A stretch of 8,076 bases of DNA, taken from Palsa-872 sp036495195. Lineage in GTDB: Bacteria > Chloroflexota > Dormibacteria > Dormibacterales > Dormibacteraceae. The position numbers were made by a program, and so were the translations under genes. Position 1 is the first letter of the stretch, and each line of letters starts with the position of its first letter. The stretch lies in assembly GCA_036495195.1 (NCBI GenBank), contig DASXNH010000222.1, positions 1 to 8,076 on the forward strand, given 5' to 3'. Shown one piece after another: positions 1 to 6,124 of this stretch. The notes beneath the pieces were generated by a model. The model worked only from the letters and a program-made list of their open reading frames with translations. It ran no database searches and was not told where the DNA came from.

Positions 1-771
1 GCAGAAGCGCCCGCAGCTGGTCGGGGCGTGGTAGTAGTTCGAGTACTCCATGTCGTAAGCCATGACGAAGAAGGAGTCCACACTCGCATCGAGCCCGGGA
101 ACATCGAAGAAGCCGCGGGGGTCGGCGGCGGCTCCCGCGTACGTGTCTATTGATAGGTAGTACGAGCTCCCCAGTCCGGCTCGCAGGCTGGCCATGAAGC
201 TGGTGAGCGCCTTCCGTGCCCACGATGGGTCCGACGTGTTGCAGGACTGATTGAGTCCCTCGTAGTCGACATTGACCCCGTCAACGTGCTTCGCCTTCAC
301 CTGGGCAACCACGGCCTTGACCGTGGTCGACGTGTGAAGCAGTGCATCGCACATGGCGTTCGGATAGGAGCCTGTGAAATCGCTGCTGATGATCGTGACC
401 ACCACCTTGGTGCCGTGCGCGTGGGCCGTGGCCACGAGGTTGGTCAGCTGGCTGGAGTTCCAAACCGAAAGGCCCGCATCGTTCTGAAAGGTGCCGTTCC
501 ACAGAACGTGCAATCCGAAATAGGCCACCGTGGTCAGGAGGTTGAAGTTCCAGCTCGGGTACCCGATCGTGGGATCGCTGAGGCTGCTGCCAAGCGCAAA
601 GCCGAACACCTCGCGGCTCAGGTGGGTGTTTGCCACCGCCATGGCGGGCGCCTGCTGGGCAGGCGGAACTGTCTGACTCGGCGCTGCAGCCAAGGCCGGG
701 GTGATCCCCACGGTCAGGACGCCCAGCGCGCAGATCAGTAGGAGTTTTTTGCGGAGACTTTGCCAGGACAT
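1..771 (-). CDS. Secreted glycoside hydrolase family 18 protein (chitinase-like), C-terminal part outside the window
   Basis: The open frame gives 257 residues from the ATG at 771 and runs off the window start, so the C-terminus is missing. Residues 1-28 look like a Sec signal peptide: basic RKK at 7-9, a hydrophobic core, and a likely signal peptidase I site after ALA (26-28). The rest reads as the first half of a GH18 barrel. VDGVNVDYE at 163-171 fits the family active-site signature ([DN]G-x-[DN]-x-[DN]-x-E), with E171 as the predicted catalytic acid. MAYDMEY near residue 245 matches the conserved GH18 strand. The enzyme should act outside the membrane on beta-1,4 GlcNAc-containing glycan, either chitin or the wall; which one cannot be told. 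It lies 43 bases downstream of a same-strand polymerase gene but has its own promoter at 790-818. No Shine-Dalgarno sequence is seen before the ATG. Fold and active site are well supported; substrate is not. Confidence 0.88.
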   Translation of the reverse strand, partial: MSWQSLRKKLLLICALGVLTVGITPALAAAPSQTVPPAQQAPAMAVANTHLSREVFGFALGSSLSDPTIGYPSWNFNLLTTVAYFGLHVLWNGTFQNDAGLSVWNSSQLTNLVATAHAHGTKVVVTIISSDFTGSYPNAMCDALLHTSTTVKAVVAQVKAKHVDGVNVDYEGLNQSCNTSDPSWARKALTSFMASLRAGLGSSYYLSIDTYAGAAADPRGFFDVPGLDASVDSFFVMAYDMEYSNYYHAPTSCGRFC

Positions 772-789
772 GGGCGTAGAAGGTTGCCC

Positions 790-818
790 ACTGTACTCGA
801 CGCCCCCAGGAGCGTCAA
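790..818 (-). promoter_or_regulatory. Predicted sigma70-type promoter for the GH18 gene
   Basis: Read on the minus strand, TTGACG (813-818) is followed by exactly 17 bases and then TACAGT (790-795). This matches 5 of 6 bases of the -35 consensus and 4 of 6 of the -10 consensus at the optimal spacing. Transcription would start near 783, about a dozen bases before the ATG at 771, leaving a very short leader with no Shine-Dalgarno sequence. The -35 box contains the TGA stop of the upstream polymerase gene (815-817). An inverted repeat, GACGC (799-803) and GCGTC (812-816), lies across the spacer and could be an operator or chance. Inferred by eye. Confidence 0.55.
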
Positions 819-2146
819 ATAAGGTTGTTTGTATTCCCGGAAGCCGGCGCCGGTGCTCCAGCTGAGGCCGAAAGGACCCTGGCTCCGATCGAGCGGATGG
901 CCACCAGCTCGAGAGCAGCGAGGATCCAGAACTCGAGGCTCATATCGTTTTTCCAATAGGGGGAGTCGACCAGCCCGTGGACGCCCCACAGGACCAGGCT
1001 GCCCGAGACTCCCCAGAGCAGAGCGCGGTAGAAGCCATTTGCGCGGCGATACGCGCGCCATCCCCTGTAAAGCAGGCCGAAGAAGATGACCGCAAACGCG
1101 ACCATTCCCAACAACCCGACCTCGACCCAGAACGTCAGCCACATGTCATGCGGGTAGATCTCCGGGATCGTGCCGCGAAACAGATAGTGGTAGCCGCCGA
1201 GGCCGTTGCCCAGGATGGGGTGATCGCGCAACATCGAAACAGTGTCGGAGAAGATGCTCAACCGGCCGCGAATCGTCGTGGCGCTGTCACCCAGGTTGAA
1301 CTGCCCGGCCAGCCTCCTCTGGATCAGCGGCACCTGGAGAAGCCCGATGACCACCACCACCAGCGCTACAGCCAGCGGCACCCTGGCCCGGCTGGTCGCG
1401 ATCGCCACCAGTGCGAGGACCGCAATCGCGAAATATGCGCCGCGCGAGAACGTCAAGGTCAAGGCAGGGAGGAGGAGCGTCATCCATCCCAGGGCCAGCA
1501 GCCTGTCTGTGCGTTGGTCAGCAAACAGGACGAGGCCGGCGGCAAGGGCCAGTGGCGGCTCGAGGTACATCGCGACCTCGGGACCGCTCGTGTAAAGCGC
1601 GGTTGGGGGTGACCCCAACACGAACGTTCCCTGGACGAAGCTCGCAAAAAATGCGGCCACGTTGAGAACCGCGAAGACTGAGCTGCCAAGGCCGATGGCC
1701 AGCAGCACGCGACGTATCTGACCAGGCCCGCGCAGAAGCTCGATCGCGACATAGAAGATCGCTATCGGCTCCAGGAAATAGGCGCGATAAAGGCCAAGGG
1801 CATGCCACCGGTCGGATGGCACGAGAACAGCGATGGCACCGGCAAGCAGCAGGAGCACGATCGGTATGTCGTAAGGCGTCGGGTCCAGCCGGAAAACACC
1901 GTCTCGCCGTCTTCCGAGGAGGTAGAGGGCGATGGTTGCGAGCACGAGCAGCTCGAGCAACGTGGTCGAGATCGGGCCGACCTTCCAGCGCACGATGTAG
2001 AGGGGAAGGCAGCCCGCGGTTACCGCCAGCATTATCGCCGCGGACTTGTCGAACACGTTCGGCTGGGCGATTGTGTTGTCGATTTCGACGGTCGACGCCG
2101 AAGATGTGGGGATCGGCGTGGCACGGCCGATGGGGCGTCTAAACAT
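815..2146 (-). CDS. O-antigen ligase/polymerase family membrane protein (Wzy_C/WaaL-like), copy 1
   Basis: A 443-residue polytopic membrane protein with roughly ten to twelve hydrophobic segments after a 45-residue polar N-terminus. Family features visible are SRGAY at 234-238, where Wzy_C proteins have SRG followed by a hydrophobic stretch; the segment RLSIFSDTVSMLRDHPILG (295-313) and then GLGGY at 315-319, typical of the large external loop; and H333 in the following helix start, the position of the functionally important His of WaaL/Wzy enzymes. Proteins of this family polymerise or transfer lipid-linked glycan on the outer face of the membrane. A paralogue of similar length lies at 4592-5956, sharing for example HGLVDSPYWKND near the C-terminus. 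The ATG at 2146 has only a weak Shine-Dalgarno match. A GTG at 2056 is an alternative start. Whether it is a polymerase, a ligase or another glycan transferase cannot be told from sequence. Confidence 0.86.
   Translation of the reverse strand: MFRRPIGRATPIPTSSASTVEIDNTIAQPNVFDKSAAIMLAVTAGCLPLYIVRWKVGPISTTLLELLVLATIALYLLGRRRDGVFRLDPTPYDIPIVLLLLAGAIAVLVPSDRWHALGLYRAYFLEPIAIFYVAIELLRGPGQIRRVLLAIGLGSSVFAVLNVAAFFASFVQGTFVLGSPPTALYTSGPEVAMYLEPPLALAAGLVLFADQRTDRLLALGWMTLLLPALTLTFSRGAYFAIAVLALVAIATSRARVPLAVALVVVVIGLLQVPLIQRRLAGQFNLGDSATTIRGRLSIFSDTVSMLRDHPILGNGLGGYHYLFRGTIPEIYPHDMWLTFWVEVGLLGMVAFAVIFFGLLYRGWRAYRRANGFYRALLWGVSGSLVLWGVHGLVDSPYWKNDMSLEFWILAALELVAIRSIGARVLSASAGAPAPASGNTNNLI
924..983. repeat. 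Direct repeat copy 1, inside polymerase copy 1
   Basis: This 60-base stretch matches 4674-4733 at 54 of 60 positions without gaps, in the same orientation, exactly 3750 bases apart. It encodes the C-terminal HGLVDSPYWKND...FWILA region of the polymerase. It is best explained by common descent of the two polymerase genes rather than by a mobile repeat. Confidence 0.85.
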
Positions 2147-2177
2147 CGCTCAGCGCGGCAATTGTCACACTAGATCG
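2147..2177. promoter_or_regulatory. 31-base divergent intergenic region between polymerase copy 1 and the glycosyltransferase operon
   Basis: Two divergent genes start 31 bases apart, so the promoter of each must lie partly inside the other's coding region if transcription starts here. I looked for -35/-10 pairs on both strands and found none of good quality. TTGTCA (2162-2167) and TAGATC (2171-2176) are present but wrongly spaced. Neither start codon has a clear Shine-Dalgarno sequence. Leaderless transcription is possible but not shown. Confidence 0.35.
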
Positions 2178-3383
2178 GTGTCCAAACGGTTCCTCATCCT
2201 GACGCAGCATTTCCCTCCGGAGGTCGGGGCTGCACAGATCCGGCTCCACGCCTTCGCCAAACAGCTGCAGGCAAACGGCCATGAGGTGCGCGTCGTTACC
2301 GCGATGCCGAACTACCCTCGGGGCGAAGTCTTCCCTGAATACCGGGGAAAGGGGCGGATGAGCGAGGAGCTCGATGGCCTGAACGTCACCCGGACGTGGA
2401 TCGTGCCTGCCACCGGGCGCAACGTGATCAAGCGCCTGGTCAGCTATTTCTCATTCGCGTTCTCGTCTTTTCCAGCTTGCATGAGGGAGCCGCGCCCCGA
2501 CTTCATCTTTGTCGAGTCACCGCCCCTGTTTCTCGGTCTGACGGCTTACATGTGCTCACGGCTCCGCCGGGTTCCGTTCATCCTGAACGTGTCAGACCTG
2601 TGGCCCGCGTCGGCTCGCGAGCTGGGTATCGTCCGCAACCGAACCCTGCTCTGGTTGGGTGAGCGCCTCGAGAGGTTCCTGTACGGGAAGGCCTATCGGA
2701 TCACCGGCCAAACAAATGGGATTCGAACGTACATCGCGGCGATCGTTGGCCCGGCGAAGGTGATGGTTCTCTACAACGGGGTGAACACCTCGGACTTCAA
2801 GCCGGACCCCACGGCCACTGTGCCCTGGGTCGCTCCGCACGAGATCCCCTTTCTCTACGCGGGGACCCTCGGTTATGCCCACTGCTGGGACGTGATCCTT
2901 GAAGCCGCGGAAGTGCTGCGTTCGCGGCCTGACATCGTCTTTCTTCTGGTGGGAGACGGGCCCGAGAAAGCCCGCATGGTTGAGCATGCGCAGCGGGCAA
3001 AGCTCGGCAACATGAGGTTCGTCGACCGGCAGCCGGTCATCGAGATGCCCGCACTTTTCGCATCGTGCCGCGCCACCATCGTGCCTTTGCGGAAGGGCGA
3101 GCTGTTCAAATCCACCCGACCTTCCAAGATCTTTCCTTCGCTCGCTTGCGAACGACCGGTCATCTTCAGCGGCGAAGGCGAATCCGCCCAGCTTTTGCTG
3201 GAGCATCGGTGCGGGCTCGTGGTTCCACCCGAGAACGGGCGCGAGTTTGCGGACGCGGTCAGGCAGCTCGCTGACAACCCCGGCGAGGCACGCGAACTGG
3301 GACGGCGCGGCCGTGCTCTGGTCGAGCGTGAATACGGTTGGGACACACTGGTCGCGACGTGGCTGCGCGAGCTGTCGGCCTAG
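2178..3383 (+). CDS. Glycosyltransferase family 4 protein, WcaI/WbuB-like
   Basis: From the GTG at 2178 the protein has 401 residues, the usual length for GT4 (GT-B fold). The frame is open upstream to an ATG at 2046, but that part runs antisense to the polymerase gene. The fold begins at KRFLILTQHFPPEVGAA (residues 3-19), so the GTG is preferred. Domain 1 shows FPPEVGAAQIR (12-22) and the SDLWP motif (138-142) characteristic of WcaI/WbuB-type enzymes. Domain 2 shows YNGVNTSDF (199-207), YAGTLG (227-232), VGDGPEK (258-264) and the nucleotide-sugar region RPSKIFPSLACERPVI (314-329). It should transfer a sugar from a nucleotide donor to a lipid-linked or membrane-bound glycan in the cytoplasm. 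In the donor-binding region the Glu of the EX7E motif and the following Gly appear replaced (P320, E325 by my alignment). First gene of an operon with the next GT4 gene. Donor and acceptor are unknown. Confidence 0.88.
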   Translation: MSKRFLILTQHFPPEVGAAQIRLHAFAKQLQANGHEVRVVTAMPNYPRGEVFPEYRGKGRMSEELDGLNVTRTWIVPATGRNVIKRLVSYFSFAFSSFPACMREPRPDFIFVESPPLFLGLTAYMCSRLRRVPFILNVSDLWPASARELGIVRNRTLLWLGERLERFLYGKAYRITGQTNGIRTYIAAIVGPAKVMVLYNGVNTSDFKPDPTATVPWVAPHEIPFLYAGTLGYAHCWDVILEAAEVLRSRPDIVFLLVGDGPEKARMVEHAQRAKLGNMRFVDRQPVIEMPALFASCRATIVPLRKGELFKSTRPSKIFPSLACERPVIFSGEGESAQLLLEHRCGLVVPPENGREFADAVRQLADNPGEARELGRRGRALVEREYGWDTLVATWLRELSA

Positions 3384-3384
3384 C

Positions 3385-3390
3385 GGAGGG
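3385..3390 (+). promoter_or_regulatory. Ribosome binding site fixing the TTG start at 3399
   Basis: GGAGGG lies just after the TAG stop of the upstream glycosyltransferase and 8 bases before the TTG at 3399. It is the best Shine-Dalgarno match at any gene start in the window and is the reason for choosing this TTG. Confidence 0.7.
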
Positions 3391-3398
3391 CTTCCCGC

Positions 3399-4595
3399 TT
3401 GACCGCGCGCGCTGAGTCCACGTCCGAGCCGCATCCTGACGGCAATGGGATCACCTTCCTCATCTATTCGCCCTTCCCCAAATATTCAGGCGGGCGAGAG
3501 AACTGGCTCCACCACCTCGCCCCACACCTGAGCGAGCGGGGCCGGGCGGTGCGTGTGATCGCGTACGCGACCAACAGAGCCACGTTCCACAGCCTCGAAA
3601 GATCCGGCATCCGCGTCGTCGCCCTGCCGTCCGTCAGGTACTTCTACAACGCGTTCCGCGTTTTGAACCGACTGACGTTGGGACTCCTGCAGCACCTCGA
3701 CATCTTTTTCTTTTACCCGATAATCGCCGGCGCCTATCTGGCCTGGACGCGACCTCAAAACCTCGTCTGCATGAACGCCATCCCCGAAGGCATGTTGGCT
3801 TTTGCCGTCGGCGTCCCATATACCGTTTCCGTAAGAGGCGAGGTTGCCAAGGGCATCTCGGGCCGGCTGACCTTTCTGGAACCTCCTTTGAGCTGGCTCG
3901 AGCGCCTCATCCTCCGTCACGCCGTCAGGGTGCTCGCCAACGGGAGGGACACACAGGACCGCCTCGCTGCGGCCGCGATCACGTCAACCGTGGTGCCCAA
4001 CGGGGTCGATTTCGCAAGGTTCTCCGAGCCTGCGCCCGCTCAGAGATTGGCGCTCGAGATCGAACAGCGGGCAGGCGGCAGGCCAGTCATCGCGTTCGTC
4101 GCGACGATGGATGCGATTCACGGCGTGACGGATGCCATCGAATGCGCGGCGCTATTAAAGGAGGCCAATGCGGATTTCATGCTCGCGATGGTCGGCAAGG
4201 GGGACACGGGCCCACTAAAAAGCCGAGCACAGGCGCTCGGACTCGAGGGAGTCGTGGAGTTCATGGGCGAGACCTCGTCTGTTGCCGACGTGCTCCAACG
4301 ATCATCCATCTTCCTCGGACTGAGCCGCGGGGATGTCGGGATGTCCATGTCCGCCCTGGAAGCTATGGCCGCGGGCGTCCCCATCGTCGCCAGGGACTCC
4401 CCCGCCTACCGGCAAATGATCGAGGACGGCCATGCGGGTCTGCTCGTATCCAATCCCAAAGAGCTGGCGGAGTGCTGCCTGAGGCTGCTGCGCGACCCTG
4501 AGACTGCGCGCACCCTTGGGCGCAACGCGCAGGCGGTTGCGCGCGACTACGACTGGCCTCGGATCGCCGGCTTGTTCCTGGCCGAGATGGGCTAG
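3399..4595 (+). CDS. Glycosyltransferase family 4 protein (second gene of the pair)
   Basis: 398 residues, full GT4 length. The TTG start is supported by GGAGGG 8 bases upstream, and only 15 bases separate it from the previous gene, so the two are probably co-transcribed and translated together. The N-terminal domain begins at ITFLIYSPFPKYSGGREN (18-35), with the glycine-rich loop typical of GT-B enzymes. The C-terminal domain shows VVPNGVDFARF (198-208), MVGKGD (264-269) and SALEAMAAGVPIVA (318-331), the donor-binding segment with E321. The first Glu of the usual EX7E motif is not present; V313 sits there, next to D312. It should add a sugar to the same glycan as its partner, but is only distantly similar to it, so a different linkage is likely. 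The stop codon overlaps that of the convergent polymerase gene at a CTAG (4592-4595). Sugar specificity cannot be told. Confidence 0.88.
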   Translation: MTARAESTSEPHPDGNGITFLIYSPFPKYSGGRENWLHHLAPHLSERGRAVRVIAYATNRATFHSLERSGIRVVALPSVRYFYNAFRVLNRLTLGLLQHLDIFFFYPIIAGAYLAWTRPQNLVCMNAIPEGMLAFAVGVPYTVSVRGEVAKGISGRLTFLEPPLSWLERLILRHAVRVLANGRDTQDRLAAAAITSTVVPNGVDFARFSEPAPAQRLALEIEQRAGGRPVIAFVATMDAIHGVTDAIECAALLKEANADFMLAMVGKGDTGPLKSRAQALGLEGVVEFMGETSSVADVLQRSSIFLGLSRGDVGMSMSALEAMAAGVPIVARDSPAYRQMIEDGHAGLLVSNPKELAECCLRLLRDPETARTLGRNAQAVARDYDWPRIAGLFLAEMG

Positions 4596-4612
4596 GCCGC
4601 GCGACTCTCGGC
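4581..4612. terminator. Possible bidirectional hairpin across the convergent gene ends
   Basis: GCCGAGA (4581-4587) and TCTCGGC (4606-4612) form a perfect 7-bp inverted repeat with an 18-base loop that contains both stop codons. It is the only stem-loop I see between the converging glycosyltransferase and polymerase genes. No U-tract follows on either strand, so it is at best a weak terminator or a Rho-assisted site, and chance is possible. Confidence 0.25.
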
Positions 4613-5956
4613 ACGCGCCTTCCGCCGGTCCGCTTTGACGGCGGCGATCGCCACCACCTCCAGGCCGGCCAGAATCCAGAATTCGAGGCTCAGGTCGTTC
4701 TTCCAATAGGGCGAATCGACCAGCCCGTGGACGATGAACACGACCCACGCTCCGAAGATGCCCCACAGCAAGGGCCGGTAAAGATCACGGGCCGAGCCGT
4801 AGGTCCTGAAGGCCCGCCACAGCAATCCGAACAGGATCGCGGCAAACGCTGCCAGCCCGATCAGCCCGAGCTCGCTCCATATGGTCAGGAAGATGTTGTG
4901 TGCGTACGGCTCGGGATGAAGGTTGGAGGTTCGGTAATGCTTCATCACAGTCTGGTAGCCGCTGATCCCGGCGCCGAGCAGGGGATGGTCACGCAGCATG
5001 CGCAGGGTGACTGACCAGATGGCCTGGCGCAGCCCAAAGGTGGAATGGCGGGGATCAAGCTGGTGCGCGAGGCGAGCGGCCACAAACGGAACTTGAGACA
5101 GCGCCAGCCCGGTCACGATCGCAGCTCCCAGCATGCCCAGCCGAAGGCGCACGTCCCGCACGCTCAGAACAGCGACCAGGGCGAGGATGGCGCCGGCGAG
5201 AAGGGCGCCGCGGGACAGCGTGCACGCGAGTGCTGGAACTACCAAAGCAAGCACCCCGAACGCAATCCAGCGGCTCTTGCGGCTGTCTGCGAACAGCACA
5301 TACCCGGCTGCCACGGCGGCGATCGGCTCGAGGTAGAGGGCGACGGCGTTGGGGTTGATCCCGAACACTCCAGGCGCGTTGCTGGGATTCAGGTGGCCGC
5401 CGATCAGGACGGAGGTGAAAGTCACGATGACGGCCAGAGAGAACAACGACGCACTGACCGCGGCGGCGATCAACAGCGGCTTGAGTTCGGCAGCCGTTCG
5501 GAGCACAGCAACCGCCACGTAGTAGATCGCGATGGGCTCTACCAGAAATGCGCGATAGATACCGAGTGCAGCCCTGTGGTCGGGGGCGACGATGATCCCG
5601 ATCGCGCCGGCCATCAGGAAAACGAGAATCGGAATGTCGTACGGGGTTCTTCCAGGAAGGGGCTCGCGATGCCGCCACAGCGTGATCAGGTAGAGGGCGA
5701 CGGTGACCAACACAAGGTTTTCAAGCAGCGTCGTCGGCAGGGGTCCGGCGTGCCAGCGAACGACGTACAGCGGCAGCGCCGCCGCGGTAAGCGTCAGCGA
5801 CCATCGGGTGAGCCGCAGCAGGTCTATTCGTTCGGGCTTCAGGGTGGCCGCTATGTTAGCTGCGAGCTCGCGCCTCGCTGTGCTGATGGCGAAAACTGGC
5901 ACTCCACGCCAGGAGCCCGCACACTGACCGCACCCATGCAGCTCGGATCGGGGCAT
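4592..5956 (-). CDS. O-antigen ligase/polymerase family membrane protein (Wzy_C/WaaL-like), copy 2
   Basis: A 454-residue polytopic membrane protein, paralogous over its length to copy 1 at 815-2146. Shared landmarks include LPLYVVRW (61-68), TPYDIPI (104-110), LSRGALL (247-253), MLRDHPLLGAG (320-330), the external-loop YAHN with H353-N354 (351-354), and HGLVDSPYWKND (410-421). H353 lines up with the conserved functional His of WaaL/Wzy proteins, and the AHN form here is the more canonical of the two copies. It should act at the outer face of the membrane, joining lipid-linked glycan units or transferring glycan to an acceptor. The ATG at 5956 has no well-placed Shine-Dalgarno sequence. A GTG at 5902 would give an N-terminus of the same length as copy 1 and may be the true start. 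It converges on the glycosyltransferase operon and diverges from the amidase gene. Specific activity not determined. Confidence 0.87.
   Translation of the reverse strand: MPRSELHGCGQCAGSWRGVPVFAISTARRELAANIAATLKPERIDLLRLTRWSLTLTAAALPLYVVRWHAGPLPTTLLENLVLVTVALYLITLWRHREPLPGRTPYDIPILVFLMAGAIGIIVAPDHRAALGIYRAFLVEPIAIYYVAVAVLRTAAELKPLLIAAAVSASLFSLAVIVTFTSVLIGGHLNPSNAPGVFGINPNAVALYLEPIAAVAAGYVLFADSRKSRWIAFGVLALVVPALACTLSRGALLAGAILALVAVLSVRDVRLRLGMLGAAIVTGLALSQVPFVAARLAHQLDPRHSTFGLRQAIWSVTLRMLRDHPLLGAGISGYQTVMKHYRTSNLHPEPYAHNIFLTIWSELGLIGLAAFAAILFGLLWRAFRTYGSARDLYRPLLWGIFGAWVVFIVHGLVDSPYWKNDLSLEFWILAGLEVVAIAAVKADRRKARAESRAA
4674..4733. repeat. Direct repeat copy 2, inside polymerase copy 2
   Basis: Same-orientation partner of 924-983, 54 of 60 bases identical. 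The 3750-base offset is a multiple of three and the repeats are in the same reading frame of the two polymerase genes, so recombination between them would give an in-frame hybrid gene. Confidence 0.85.
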
Positions 5957-6124
5957 CCGCCGTGTCGCGCGACCCTGTGGGCTAGCCCAAACCGTCGTCT
6001 CCGGCGCCGGTTTTGCCGCCGCCCAGCGTCAGCCAAGGCATGAATGCACGTATGGGCAGGGTCTCGCCGGCATGATCACGGAGCACAGGCCCTGATCGAT
6101 CGCCGCCATGCCCAGCTGGCCTCG
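5957..6124. promoter_or_regulatory. Divergent intergenic region with three perfect palindromes
   Basis: This 168-base gap separates polymerase copy 2 (minus) from the amidase gene (plus). Between 5964 and 6010 lie three perfect palindromes: GTCGCGCGAC (5964-5973), TGGGCTAGCCCA (5978-5989) and CCGGCGCCGG (6001-6010). The AT-containing middle one is the best operator candidate. I found no convincing -35/-10 pair on either strand. AAGG (6035-6038) precedes an ATG at 6044 that is in frame with the amidase. Short GC-rich palindromes are common in such DNA, so a regulatory role is inference. Confidence 0.3.

Noticed and set aside
977..1612. A 211-codon plus-strand frame opposite polymerase copy 1
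   Set aside because: Low-complexity polar translation without motifs, fully antisense to the membrane protein gene.
2046..2177. N-terminal extension of the first glycosyltransferase from the ATG at 2046
   Set aside because: It would overlap the first 100 bases of polymerase copy 1 antisense, and the GT4 fold starts immediately after the GTG at 2178.
2592..3434. A 280-codon open frame on the minus strand opposite the first glycosyltransferase
   Set aside because: It is a shadow of the GT4 reading frame, has no recognisable motif and overlaps a well-supported gene throughout.
6001..6014. CCGGCGCCGG followed by TTTT as an intrinsic terminator
   Set aside because: The palindrome leaves no room for a loop beyond a 3-bp stem, the T run is only four bases, and it lies upstream of the amidase gene where no plus-strand gene ends.
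5045..6043. A 332-codon open frame on the plus strand opposite polymerase copy 2
   Set aside because: It runs antisense to a gene with clear family motifs, its translation is rich in Gln, Arg, Gly and Asp with no domain or motif, and long antisense frames are expected in GC-rich DNA.
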